Shown here: positions 10,298 to 20,849 of the stretch, piece after piece
How the letters are laid out: each line of letters starts with the position of its first letter
Numbering within the stretch: the first letter of the stretch is position 1
Origin: Chalara sp. BL73
Lineage: Eukaryota; Ascomycota; Leotiomycetes; Helotiales
NCBI GenBank assembly: GCA_918026815.1
Contig: CAKJVC010000038.1
Location: 62,001-126,000, forward strand
Length of the DNA stretch: 64,000 nt
Reading direction: 5' to 3'
Made by a program: the position numbers and the translations under genes
Notes under the pieces: generated by a model
Databases searched by the model: none
Seen by the model: the letters and a program-made list of their open reading frames with translations, nothing else
What the model was told of the DNA's origin: nothing

Positions 10298-11334
10298 GGT
10301 CTAGAAAGTATCTATACAACAGTACAATGATAGAGCGGTACAATTATGTCTTCGAGTGGAATAGAAAACGAACTCGAAGTATATCAGATGGAAAGGAAGA
10401 GGAAGCGATACTTTGTATCTTTACAGCCTCACAATCTGAGAAGCATCTCCGCTACGCCTCGTTTATAGCTTTGCTCTAGAATATATTTTATGGTAGCAGA
10501 GCATCATGCAACGGCTGTTTATCCACCATCGGACTGCTCAGATTTGAAACCATTATTTCCGCCCGGAGGTAAATACAGGAGCACATAATGGCATACCATT
10601 GCATAGCAGGCTTCGCGTGCTGTATGGGTGTTGTAGAGGAAGCAGCGACGCTGTTACGGGTTACATCTATTCACATCGGGCCTTCAGCAAACGTGATAAA
10701 CATCTCAAAAAGCAGCGTCCAGAACACGAGTGCACGTGAAGCTCATAAGTGGCAGAAGGCACGGAATGCGCAGTCTAAGGATAGAAACATGATTATAGAA
10801 GTGCTGAATTAGTTTTATTGTGTAACGCAAACTTCTTGACGATATGTCAAGGCAATACACGTCGGTCAGCAGCCAGATCTATTGGTAGCCACTTTCTATT
10901 CAATGCAGGTTTGAAAACCTCACGCAGCTTAGTAGTGCGAATTTCAATTCCATACACCATCAAGTTCATGGATATTCTCAATTAACATTGATTAAGTCAG
11001 AAACTGTCCTTCAATTCTACCTAGTCATCAAGACTGCATTCCATGAACTTTGCCTCGTAGCAAATTCCTACTCTGTATGCTGATTGCCGAAAGCTTGGTC
11101 GCTATTTTCGCCTTAGACTAGATGTAGATACATATGTCTTTCCACCCTGATATGTCAAAAACTTTGTTTCGAAAATTTACGATCAATATTTTAATCAATA
11201 CCACCCTTTCAATTTGTCCTTGCAACCCGAGCCCCAAAAGTATCGCCCATCTTCCATTATATCGGGGTATATGATCTCCGCCGGGATCTAATAAAGTCCT
11301 TCAACATGACCCCTGGGCACCTGAATTCGCCAGA
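10298..11334. other. Intergenic, no gene seen
   Basis: About 1 kb. A 74-codon open frame at 10588-10812 has no recognisable feature. No repeat or RNA gene was recognised. Confidence 0.35.
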
Positions 11335-11736
11335 GTGACCGCTGAAGATCGAGCTGGATTTCGACAGGCGATCAAACGCCTCTGCCAACCGCTTTCGATA
11401 CTTTGGGCAGTCTATTGGTTTGGTGTTGACATCACATATGAAGCATTCGTAAGGTATACTCAATTCCGGATCGATGGATGTCAACCTGCTAACAGTGTCT
11501 TTGCTCTCTTTGTGTAGTTTGCCTTTGAAGAAAATGTGCGTAATTTGAGAAGCCATCGAGGTTGCTTAGTCCGAAGCAAGAGCTATGTTAATGATGCGCT
11601 GGAAAGGAGGTCAGCCATGGAAGATGTGACCATTGATGAATTTGTATTGCACGTATTCTTTCTCAGGGCTAAAACTGCTACCGCGACCGCAGATAGCATT
11701 GAAAGAAGTTCAAATAGTTTATGCAAACAGAATTGA
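11335..11736 (+). other. Unidentified spliced coding fragment
   Basis: A canonical fungal intron (11449-11517: GTAAGG donor, TGCTAAC branch point, TGTAG acceptor) joins two open frames without a frame break. Upstream (about 11290-11448) reads DPWAPEFARVTAEDRAGFRQ...WAVYWFGVDITYEAF. Downstream (11518-11736) reads FAFEENVRNLRSHRGC...FVLHVFFLRAKTATATAD and ends at TGA 11736. The quality of the splice signals and the frame match argue that this is or was a gene. No ATG was found in the first exon frame, which is blocked by a stop near 11270, so more exons or decay are likely. The product was not recognised. Confidence 0.4.
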
Positions 11737-12734
11737 GCGGGAAAGAGCTTCTAACATTTATTAAACAGTAATACCGATTTGTATTTGGTGCCTTGGAAGA
11801 ACGCCACCGCTATGGGGTACTGAGCACCATACTTTGATGTGGCGTTCAAACAAAGAGTACCTATCAACCAACTTGTGAAAAGGCTGTGAATCATGAATCA
11901 TGGTACAATTGGAACCATGCTGGGTGCAGAAAGGCTCAATATTGTTTTCCATAATCTACGTTAGCTTAGCATCCGTGTTTGCTTCAAGCTTGATGAGTCG
12001 GACGCAGCATAAGTAAGGTATAATGTCAAATATGGCTTTTCGAACTTAATATTGTAGCTGCAAATTGACACCACACGGCTACTGCATATTCCCTTGAAAT
12101 AGGACTGAGCCAATCCTGATACGCCCAACAAGAAGACAAGGAATGGAACTTGGTGAGGCGTCGATGGAGTATAGATAAGGTCTAGTTCCCTCTTCGTGGT
12201 TGTTATGTCTCTGAAAGAAAGTGTCTTGGCTTACGTTTGGTACAAAGAAAACTGTTTCGTTTGCTCTGAGGCGGATCTGTGATAAAACCATGTGAACAGC
12301 ACTAACAGCTGATCAACCCTAAAGAGAACCACCAACACTATTTAATGCATCCCTCAGGTATGAGCGTGGTCACTGGCTGCAGCTACAGTGATGCGGAATG
12401 TACCGAAATCTTAGTGAGGAATCCTTGTTTGGCGTTCAGTACGCATTATTTAAGATTTAACCACAATTCGGGAATCTCAGATCGTGCAGTAGCCAATAAT
12501 GAGCACTAACTAGACCACGGCATATTCAGTCTGCTGGTGAGGGCTATACGCATAAATGAGAGTATGAAACGACAACTTTGGGTGATAATTAATTGGTATA
12601 TCAATCACGTGACTTTTTGCCTAAGGCATGATTAGTTTCTCCCGAAATGGTCCGTTTCTAACCTTGCCCATCAGAATCGTCACACAAAATTGCAATTGAA
12701 CTCGACTACGTACCTGCCATACGAATCAGAAATA
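11737..12734. other. Intergenic, no gene seen
   Basis: About 1 kb between the unidentified fragment and the QCR10-like gene. Minus-strand open frames at 11761-11952 and 12079-12291 have no recognisable motif. The right end presumably contains the QCR10 promoter. Confidence 0.35.
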
Positions 12735-13539
12735 ATGGTTGGTTAACTATGCATTGCAGGCAGCTACATGCCAATTTCTGCTCATTACTAATTCTCATGG
12801 CTCTAGGCACATCCAAGCACTGGCGTCCTGCCCTCCAAAGGCCCCATTACCTACAACGCATACAGAAGCCCTTATGGTCCGAAGTGCGTTTCGCTACAGA
12901 GCATGCAGATTGGATTGGATTAGTCGGGGCTAATGAAGGAATGTAGATATACCGTTCAACGACACATCGGAGGTTGGACATTGAAAAGTGCCACGAAGTT
13001 GTATGTGTTCCCTATACGAGTAACACGAATAGAGACCATATATACGGCTGGAGATCCGTACGAACTTGCGAGGTTATCAATCGCTAATGCCAAATAGGGG
13101 CTTCACTCTAGGAGGATTCGGAGCTGCTGCCGGTGTCTTCGCCATATTTTTCTTCCAAGATATACCCAGAGTTCGCAAGGATATTATGCAAGTATGTGAA
13201 TCCATCTGCCATTCAATAATACAATATTGACATATCATAGAAAATTCCAATTATTGGTGACAGTTATATTAGGGAGATCCCGGCTTCTGACAATGTATGT
13301 TCATTGCGTTTTCTTTACCCCATTAGCACACCGGAGACTAGGTTAGGGGCACGGAGGAATGAAGGAGACGAATGTGCTTTATGCAGAAGTGTCTGGCTGT
13401 ACACTCAATCATCTACCTTTGCGACTTGTGCAACACTAGATCAGCATGCAATTTTGAAAGCCTACTGTACCGGAGTTTTGGAGATATTACTTCCCAGTTG
13501 GTGGTAAATTGTCTACTAACAATTATCTAGCCTTTCTAG
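12735..13539 (+). CDS. QCR10: Cytochrome b-c1 complex subunit 10-like protein (QCR10 family), multi-exon
   Basis: A small inner-membrane accessory subunit of respiratory complex III. Exons by splice signal and frame: 12807-12883 (...KGPITYNAYRSPYGPK), 12947-13000 (YTVQRHIGGWTLKSATK), 13098-13191 (GFTLGGFGAAAGVFAIFFF then QDIPRVRKDIMQ), 13241-13294 (KIPIIGDSYIREIPASDN) and a 9-nt last exon 13531-13539 (Pro-Phe-stop). The joined protein is about 95 residues. It has the family layout: a YGPKY motif, one membrane helix (GAAAGVFAIFFF), PRVR, and the conserved end EIPASDNPF. Acceptors are preceded by good branch sites (ACTAAT, CTAATG, CTACTAAC). The first exon is the weak point: an ATG at 12735 followed at once by a 69-bp intron, or an ATG near 12648, would both give Met-HPSTGV. 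The phases agree at every junction, so the gene looks intact. Confidence 0.8.
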
Positions 13540-14078
13540 ATATGATCGGGATCGGGTATTAAATGCCTTGATTGGGGCATGGAAATGGAACATCGGGCTA
13601 GCATGCAAGTCGAGCACACTGTACCATACAAAAGAAGCGCGCATAATAGACATTGATCTTTCAACCCTTTATTTATGAGTTTTATACTTCTAGGCGTGCT
13701 CTATGTAATGTGGATTCTTGGGACATTTGCCATGGTCGCTCGCTTCACTAGGTTCTCGAACCTTCCAAAAACTGACAACCTTGCCAAATCAACAATAATA
13801 AGGCTGACTCAACCAACACATCATTTAGGTACAAAATGTCTGCAGCTACACTTGACAGTCCGCAGATACATACTTGGTAGTGAATCTGCCCTGCGAGGGG
13901 AGCTTAACTACATTGCAAACTCAGCTTAGCTAAGCTAAGGTTTAATGCCCCGCCATTATACCAAGAGATATTAATATACGACATCAGGACCAGTTCGGAT
14001 GATATTGCTTCGAGCGCATTAAACTCGTAATCAACGACCCATTTTCTTCTACGTTTCCCCTGCAGCAAACATAAAGGC
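13540..14078. other. Intergenic, no confident gene
   Basis: About 540 bases. An 84-codon open frame at 13675-13929 begins with a plausible membrane helix (SFILLGVLYVMWILGTFAMV) but has no recognised relative and no supporting context. The right end is the likely promoter of the U-box gene, with a pyrimidine-rich stretch near 14040-14065. Confidence 0.35.
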
Positions 14079-15042
14079 ATGGCAGTCAGCGAGCGGGACA
14101 GGCAGGAAGCGTTGAGCTACAAAGAGCAAGGCAACAAGCGCTTTCAGAATGGAGATTATAGCGGAGCTACGGATTTTTATACTAAAGCGTATGTAATGTG
14201 AATAATACAACTTCTCATGTACTAACCTCTGGAAAGGATAAAGCGTGATCCTACGAACCCACTCTTTTACACAAATCGCGCCATGGCATGCCTTAAATTA
14301 GTACCTCCAAACTACAGTCAAGTCGCTGCCGATAGCCAAATATCTATTGAACTGCTGCCGAAAAACCTGAAAGGTTATTTTTACCTGGCGCAAGCACAGA
14401 TCGAACTGAAAATGGAAGCGGCAGCATTGAATAGTGCGAAGGAGGCTCACCGGTTATGTGTCGAGGAGTGTATGATGGTACCTATGGGCAAGGGAAGCTC
14501 CAACATTGAGAAGATTACCGAGTTGGTGCTGAGATGCAAGAGGGAATGGTGGGAGGATAAAGAGCGAGAACGAGAAAGGACGAGGGGAGGGCTCCTGGCC
14601 GAAACAATCGCTTTCCTAGAAGGAGAGAAGCATAAAGTTATAAGTGATACCAATGGAGCGGATGATGGAGCACAATGGGATGAGAAGATTGAAGAGCTGA
14701 GGAGAATTTTTGAAGCTGCAAAGGCTGGAGGGGATGAAGCAAAGCGGAGAAAAGTCCCGGATTGGTGTATCGACGCTATAACTTTCTCCGTCATGGTGGA
14801 CCCTGTTGCTGTGAGTTGCTTTTTACTTTCCGCTTTGTCTAACACTGCATGCTAAGATCATTGTCCAGACAAAAACAGGCCAATCTTATGACCGTAGCTC
14901 GATCATGGAGCACCTTAAGCGCAGTCAGACCGATCCTTTGACCAGGGAACCACTACGAGTTGATGAGCTGAGGCCAAACCTTGCCTTGAAAGACGCCTGT
15001 GCAGACTTTCTGGCGGAGAACGGGTGGGCGGTGGACTGGTAG
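14079..15042 (+). CDS. TPR plus U-box E3 ubiquitin ligase, CHIP/STUB1-like
   Basis: Three exons: 14079-14188, 14237-14810 and 14869-15042, giving 285 residues with matching phases. Residues about 8-120 form TPR repeats (SYKEQGNKRFQNGDYSGATDFYTKA, then NPLFYTNRAMACLKL, then KGYFYLAQAQIELK), the part that binds Hsp70/Hsp90 tails in CHIP. A charged helical region follows (CKREWWEDKERERERTR...). From about residue 205 comes the U-box: VPDWCIDAITFSVMVDPV, then KTGQSYDRSSIMEHLKRSQTDPLTREPL, and a terminal helix NLALKDACADFLAENGW. Domain order and length match animal CHIP (about 300 residues). Inferred role: chaperone-linked ubiquitination of misfolded proteins in the cytosol. The second acceptor could lie 12 nt upstream, adding four residues. 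Confidence 0.9.
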
Positions 15043-16357
15043 TTTTTTTCATCAAATAAAGGGGGAAATCGGTAACGGAGTGTTGTTGGATGATGCATGA
15101 AACACGATGCATAGGCTGGCGTTTGGTGTCGCTACTCTTGCATGGGACATTAGCGTTCAAAGTGTCAGAAAATGGATATGTTAATGATACCCATTTCAAG
15201 ATGTATGCTTTGGCTGAAAGAACGTTCCCGCAGTTACGGTGCAGCCCGTAGCAGCTACTTTCCTACAAATGGTTTCTCTAATTGTGTGTCGTCGATGCCC
15301 ATATCTAGCCTTGATACCCTTGCAATTTGCCCGATATTGGTTCCCTTATATTCCTCAGATGAGGTTACGCGGTCGTGCTGTAAGGCAATTTACTCCAGCC
15401 GTTGTGTTTTGATAACTAGTCATCTGTTTGTCACAGGTGCAGCGCTGTTTCTGCCATCTCGTTCTTTTGAAAGTTATGTTTCAAATTCGACTTTGTCATT
15501 TTTCAAGTGTCTGGAACTTGGCAATCTGTAGTTACATTTGGATGCGGCAAGACAACGTCAAGGGGTAGGTCGACTCTAGTGTTAGGTATTGACAAATTGC
15601 ATTCTAGCCCCATCTTCTTCGTCGATTACCTGGTTGATCCGTGTTTAGCCTGAAATAAAAACCTGTTAAAATTCCTATTGTAGTTATCTTCCAAAAGTTC
15701 TAGATCTGGGCGAAGCGAGGGAATTTTGGCCCATGTTCATTTTCCTGCGGTTTAGCCAATGATATTGGACCACAAATTTGGCGGAACAGTCAGCTTACCT
15801 AAGTTTAAAGTTTTCCAAGCCTTACCAAAACCTGCCAAGCTCCATGAAATTTAAGGTTATTCCTGTAACTGTTCGTACAGGATGAGCGGTTGCTTTTCTC
15901 CGCTGCCTCAGCCGGCATGGATATGAACGAATCTAACCGGCCACTGGAGAATGTCTGGTTAACGACAGTCCAGTGACAAGGAACCTTCCGTAACTTTACC
16001 GCTTACTAAAATATGACATTGTATTTCAAAAATAACCTTAATTGTTGGAGCTAAACAATTCGCTCGGGTAATTTCAGGGGCAGAGTTTATTCTGCTACCA
16101 GCCTGAGCACTATCCTTCAGCCCTGAGTTGGTCCCAGGAGGTATATCCCAGCTTCTGCGAGGTAACTTTCAAGGGTTCATCTCACGAGCCAGAAACGTGA
16201 CTTTCTTGGAGGTCGTGATACAAACATTGGTCCGAGAGAAGAAATTACTGAACTCATCGGCTAAGCAAAATGATTCCAAGTACCCGAGCTCCTAACAGAG
16301 TAATCTGTTGCGATCACTAACTGTTCTGTCGGTAAGAAGCTTGCCTCCAGAGCTAAG
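15043..16357. other. Intergenic, no gene seen
   Basis: About 1.3 kb between the U-box stop and the promoter of the secreted-protein gene. A 119-codon plus-strand frame at 15172-15531 and a minus-strand frame overlapping the U-box exon are unsupported. The sequence is low in GC with no clear repeats. Confidence 0.35.
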
Positions 16358-16365
16358 TATATAAG
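16358..16365 (+). promoter_or_regulatory. TATA-like box of the secreted-protein gene
   Basis: TATATAAG lies 133 bp upstream of the ATG at 16498 and is followed by a pyrimidine-rich stretch (about 16370-16400), a common arrangement for strongly expressed fungal genes. The assignment rests on position and sequence only. Confidence 0.5.
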
Positions 16366-16497
16366 TCTGCCTTCTCCCTCTTCACTTCCCTCAGCATCAG
16401 CAACAGTCTCGATAGCAATCTCCTCACAAGCAGTGTCCCAATCTTGATTCTCTTTGCTCCAGCAAGCCCATCACCAGCCAACAGTCCGCCTCTCAAA

Positions 16498-17111
16498 ATG
16501 GTTTCTAAGAACATCTTGTCCCTCATTCTTGCCGCAGCAGCAGGCATTTCCTCTGTCTCCGCTGCCGCAGTGGCCGTCCCAGAAGCTGCTCCTGCACCAT
16601 TCGTGATTCCCGACGATGTTGAGATCCTCGATCTTCGAACTGAGGAAGACAAGGCGCTCACCCCCCTCGTACTTTCCCCCCCTCCTTCCTTTCCCTTCAT
16701 TAACCTCCATTCTAACACAAATCAGAGCAAACGTGTCAATGGCGGCATCTACGTCTGCAAAGCTATCAATTTCGACGCTAGCCAAGGCTGCAAGCTCATC
16801 GTGACCTCCTGGGGTGCTGATACGTCTCTGATAAACACCGATTATAACAACGTCATCTCTAGTGCTGGCGCTGATGCCGGAACCACTTGCCAATTCTATG
16901 AGTAAGTTTTGATCTTTTCCCCTTTTGATGGTCGAGAAGGAAGAGAAGGGGAAGCGGCTGACAGGCTGGTAGTGCTTATAGTGGTTCCTGCACCGGACAG
17001 GGATATCTCTATATTGATAACCCAGGGATTAGCGACTTCAGAAACTACCCTTGGAATAATGGAGCGGGTAATTGGAATGATATCACTACTTGTATCAAGT
17101 GCTGGTACTAA
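16498..17111 (+). CDS. Small secreted six-cysteine protein with Kex2-like pro-region
   Basis: Three exons: 16498-16668, 16726-16901 and 16973-17111, giving 161 residues. Both introns have good donors and branch sites (CTAAC, CTGAC). The first is 57 bp, so retention would keep the frame. The N-terminus is a signal peptide (MVSKNILSLILAAAAGISSVSA). An Ala/Pro-rich, then acidic pro-region ends in SKR at residues 58-60, a Kex2-like dibasic site. The presumed mature part (about 101 residues) starts NGGIYVCKAINF and has six cysteines, consistent with three disulfides. Its pattern (GGIYVC...GCKLIV...SSAGADAGTTCQFYD...C...NPG) resembles fungal small secreted proteins sometimes related to beta/gamma-crystallin folds. 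That resemblance is from memory. Probable role: extracellular, possibly effector-like; unproven. Confidence 0.75.
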
Positions 17112-19036
17112 GGTTTTCATACCAAAGGGGAAATGCTGAACGGAATCGGTACAGGCAGCACAAAAAGCGGCAGTTTGTTACTAGGTTGATGGAAAGGGCG
17201 ATTTAGAGCTGTGGCTACATTTAATCTTTTTTGACCTCCGGGTCTACATGTTTGTGGTGGTTTAGTAGGAGTTTTTTTTATAAAAAAAAAGAAATCTTTA
17301 TTTCAAGCTATTTTCCGGCTACTTCGAGCACTTGGTTATTCACTGATACTTTTATTATCTTCCTTCTAATTTTCTACCAATTAGAAGGCATTTTAGGTCT
17401 TTCCGGCCTCGATCGGGATTTGAGCCTGCTCTACCTATGTAAATTCACGATGTCGAGATTCATATTTCAGCTGCTTCGATCCTTTTGCTTTTGAAATGTA
17501 ACGCCAACAAATTTATTCATGTATCTCTCTCGGCAACACAAAGCGTATCTAGTTGCTTTAACCATAGCTGATCCTTGTTGATGTGATAAGGTGTTTGAGG
17601 TTCGCACGTTTAGCTTGCAGATATACTCCCTTAAAGGCCCATCATCATCATGACGCGCTTTGCAGGTCATTTCTGATATCACAAATGTAACATTAGTCTC
17701 CCACCAAGTGCTCAAGTGTCGATGAAGCTTGTACACTGATGAGTCGGTATCTCTGTCTGCAATTATCATGATTGCGACTCAGGATTAGCTTACCCCCAGA
17801 TTATCTCATGACCTAGTAATAACGTCTGAAAGAGGTTTATTTGATAGACTTGGGCTATTCCATCCATCAATAAACATCTTTTGATATTGTTTATGAAATA
17901 TTATGTCTCAAATTCTCACTCAATCTTCAGCTTTGGCTAATTGAAATAAGCTTCGTCCACTAAGTCATGTGCAAACCCCTTTTCTTCTCCTCGGTCCGAG
18001 GCAACTAGCTCAGGTCAGCCAATCCGAGTCTTAGAGGTTAACAATTGATTATTGCCTCTTAAACAAATAATTAAGCACTCTGTAAATGGAAACCATTTGC
18101 TGAGCATGTTTTTCGCTCTCAAAAGGTTGCTTTTCGTTGGCGGACGCTGACTGTGCATTGGGTCCATACCTATCTAGATACAACATGGAAATGGTTTCCT
18201 TGGTCGAGTGGTGCCGTGGGAAATTGGCCTAGTACGTCATAGGTACGATGAGAGAGCCGCGTAGATGCCACCATCTCCTTTAAGCAGCCGCTAACTGCCA
18301 CAGTTGGAAGACAGCTTCTGGGAGGCTCTCGGACGCTTGCTGGTGAACTCCGCATGACCTCCGCCTTTGTCATCCTCATGAGACAAGGGTTCAAGAATAA
18401 GACCTTACGCCCCTCCTGAGGCCATTCTGTAGCGCTATGAAGGAACCCATCACCGATGGACATAATTGGTGATCCCAGCGCGAGCAGCTACCTAGTTCCC
18501 TACCCTACACAGAATGAGGAATTTATCGCCAACTAACTTAGTTGGTGGTACCCTGAGCGAGCAGCGATGGATCTCTGATAGTTTAGGATGATTTTTGGTA
18601 TTTTACTTTAGTATTCAAAAGTTAAAATTACATATACCTCGTTCAAAAACTACATAATTTACGCTGAGTGTTCAGACATGTTCACGCTTGGCGAGTCGAT
18701 CACCGTTTTACCCACTTAGGTTATCATGGCCCAAACAGTTCTATTAAGATAACAAGACTTTGAAATAAATTTCGCAATCGCTCACAAAATAGTTTCATAA
18801 CAAACATGCATATAGTATAGTTCTGATTCCAGGTTTAGGCCTGAGGTTCACTCGAGGCACCAATGAATTAAAACCGAAAGTAACTTCATTGATACTCATC
18901 ATACGCTAGGAAGTATTCATCTCCAGACTCACCCTCTGCCCTACTAAACTAGGCTAGCCTTCCACCTGGGATCTGGATGAACAGCCCACCCTCCAGAACT
19001 TTTGACATACCACATAGAGAGAGCTAATTTGCAGAC
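17112..19036. other. Intergenic, no gene seen
   Basis: About 1.9 kb, AT-rich, with a homopolymer A tract near 17283-17291. Open frames at 17231-17494 (+), 17467-17769 (-) and 18170-18463 (-) lack recognisable features. It probably contains the 3' ends of the two convergent flanking genes. Confidence 0.4.
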
Positions 19037-19972
19037 TCATTGACCGGGAACATGCCAGGTGAAGGTCTTATATTGTTGCCACTCGACGCGCTTCAACCAT
19101 TGAGTGCACCGCTTAGTTTTATCATCCTCATTTGCCTTGAAGACGATGTAGTATCCGCGCCTATCTGCTCGGACTTGTGTTGGCGTAAATCCATTGTTTA
19201 CCAAAACCTGCTCAAGGAGAATTGTCTTATTGTCTTCACTCGTAATTTTGCGACCTTTCTGCGCAGCGATTTGGATCCAACAGCAATCCATCTCATTAAT
19301 TTCCCTCTCCGCAATCCCTACTTTATTGACCTTACCATTGGCTTTGATCCATGGAATGATGGGGTTCTTGCCAGCGGGTATGGCGGAGGAGGATTGAGTG
19401 GATTTCACCTTCTTTGGATGTCCAGCTAGAGTATCTGAGGTCTTGCGCTTAGATCCAAGAGAGGTCTAGAGACGTGGTCAGTCCTTGCTGCACAGTTTGT
19501 GGTAGATCCATTGATGGATTGACGTTACAAGAGTTTGACTGACCTCCTCATCGGAATTTTCAAGGGCGATGACTTCTTTCGTGACACAACTATGTTCCAC
19601 CGCATTCTTAATCTCCGCCATCAAGTTCTTTTCGTATTCGCCAATTTCTTCATCTGCCTCTTTGTTGAACGCCTGGTGCTTGTAATCCGCTTCCTCTTTT
19701 ATGAGCTTGCAGAATTCGAGTTCAGCTTCATGAATAATATCACCACCAGCCTTCATGAACGCCTTGAGCCTGTGCAGAGCGGCGCTACGGATAGCTCCGT
19801 CATTATCGCCATCTTCGGGGAGATTGACGAATTCTACAGCCTTATCGTTGATCGCTTTTTTCACCAGTTTTTCAACAAGTTCCCATTTGCGATTGGCATG
19901 GCTATATCGCAGCCTAGCCTCGTCACAAAGGAGTTCAAGCTCATGAACAGGGAGGGAATTAAGGTTTTGCAT
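19037..19972 (-). CDS. Hypothetical protein with SAP-like N-terminus
   Basis: Two exons, 19972-19544 and 19465-19037, joined across a 78-bp intron (GTCAGT...CTCTAG) in phase 0 to give 285 residues. Residues about 5-40, LNSLPVHELELLCDEARLRY followed by SHANRKWELVEKLV, fit the helix-extended-helix pattern of SAP DNA-binding motifs (L..L...C....L...G.K.ELV..L), though without the usual Gly. The middle is acidic and helical (KLIKEEADYKHQAFNKEADEEIGEYEKN). A lysine-rich linker (GSKRKTSDTLAGHPKKVKS) could be a nuclear localisation signal. The C-terminal 100 residues (GRKITSEDNKTILLEQVLVN, RRGYYIVFKANED, VEWQQYKTFTWHVPGQ) are unrecognised. A nuclear role is plausible but inferred. Confidence 0.6.
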
Positions 19973-20849
19973 TGTATCCTTGAAGCTATTAGAATGGCTT
20001 CTATAGGATGTATGAAGTGAACTAACTCGTCTCGAGGAAGTGTAGATTCAAGAAGTTGGCGTCAAATCGGTCTGTATAGTTGCTTTTGAATTACTTTGCG
20101 CTATTTACTCGCACTTGTTGCCCTGAAGAGAGTTGGAATTAAAAAGAAGCGGGAGGTTGATAGGACGTTTCTACTTAAGTGGGTTGAAAAATCAGCTTTC
20201 GGCAGGCCACAAAAAGGTGAATATATGACCTGAACTACAAATGACGCGACATTGGTCATTGGTTTGTGAATCCAGAGTAATTTACTAACCCTACTTTGAT
20301 AGAAACAAGACAAAGCTGAAGAATTTGTTGTCGCCCAAATTACTCTACCATAGAAGTGACTTGATTACCCAGGAAGTGTGCCATGCATGATTTATGATGC
20401 TAACTTTCAAAGTTGCACCAGTGAGAGTCTTCCCCAGAACGGAAACAGGCACTGTCTAATCCATTTCCCTGGAGCACTTTCTCATCCGGGCCAGCAACGT
20501 TTATCGCGTTCAGGTTCTGCTACATGCCTATTACCAACAAGCTGATAGAGGCATAAATCTCCGGGAGTAAGGTGATAGGCTGGAAATAATATGAAACTCG
20601 ACACCAATATTCATCAACCAGGATGCTGTTCTCAAAATTTCAAGCCTTCACCAGCGAAGAAGCACAACCGAGCCATAATCATGATTGACATGAAATAAAA
20701 GGAATGTTATTATCTATTTATGGTTGTAGGCGACTAGCGCTCTACGGTGAAATATTGTATCTATACAACCGGAGTCTCATCCTGGTTCCTCTAATTCCCA
20801 CAGCGTCTACCGCATCCCATTTTTTCACTGGATTCGGGGACGAAGACAT
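19973..20849. other. Intergenic, no gene seen
   Basis: About 880 bases between the SAP-like gene start and the stop of the Egh16-like gene, both on the minus strand. A 70-codon minus-strand frame at 20101-20313 is unsupported. The left part should contain the SAP-like gene's promoter. Confidence 0.35.
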
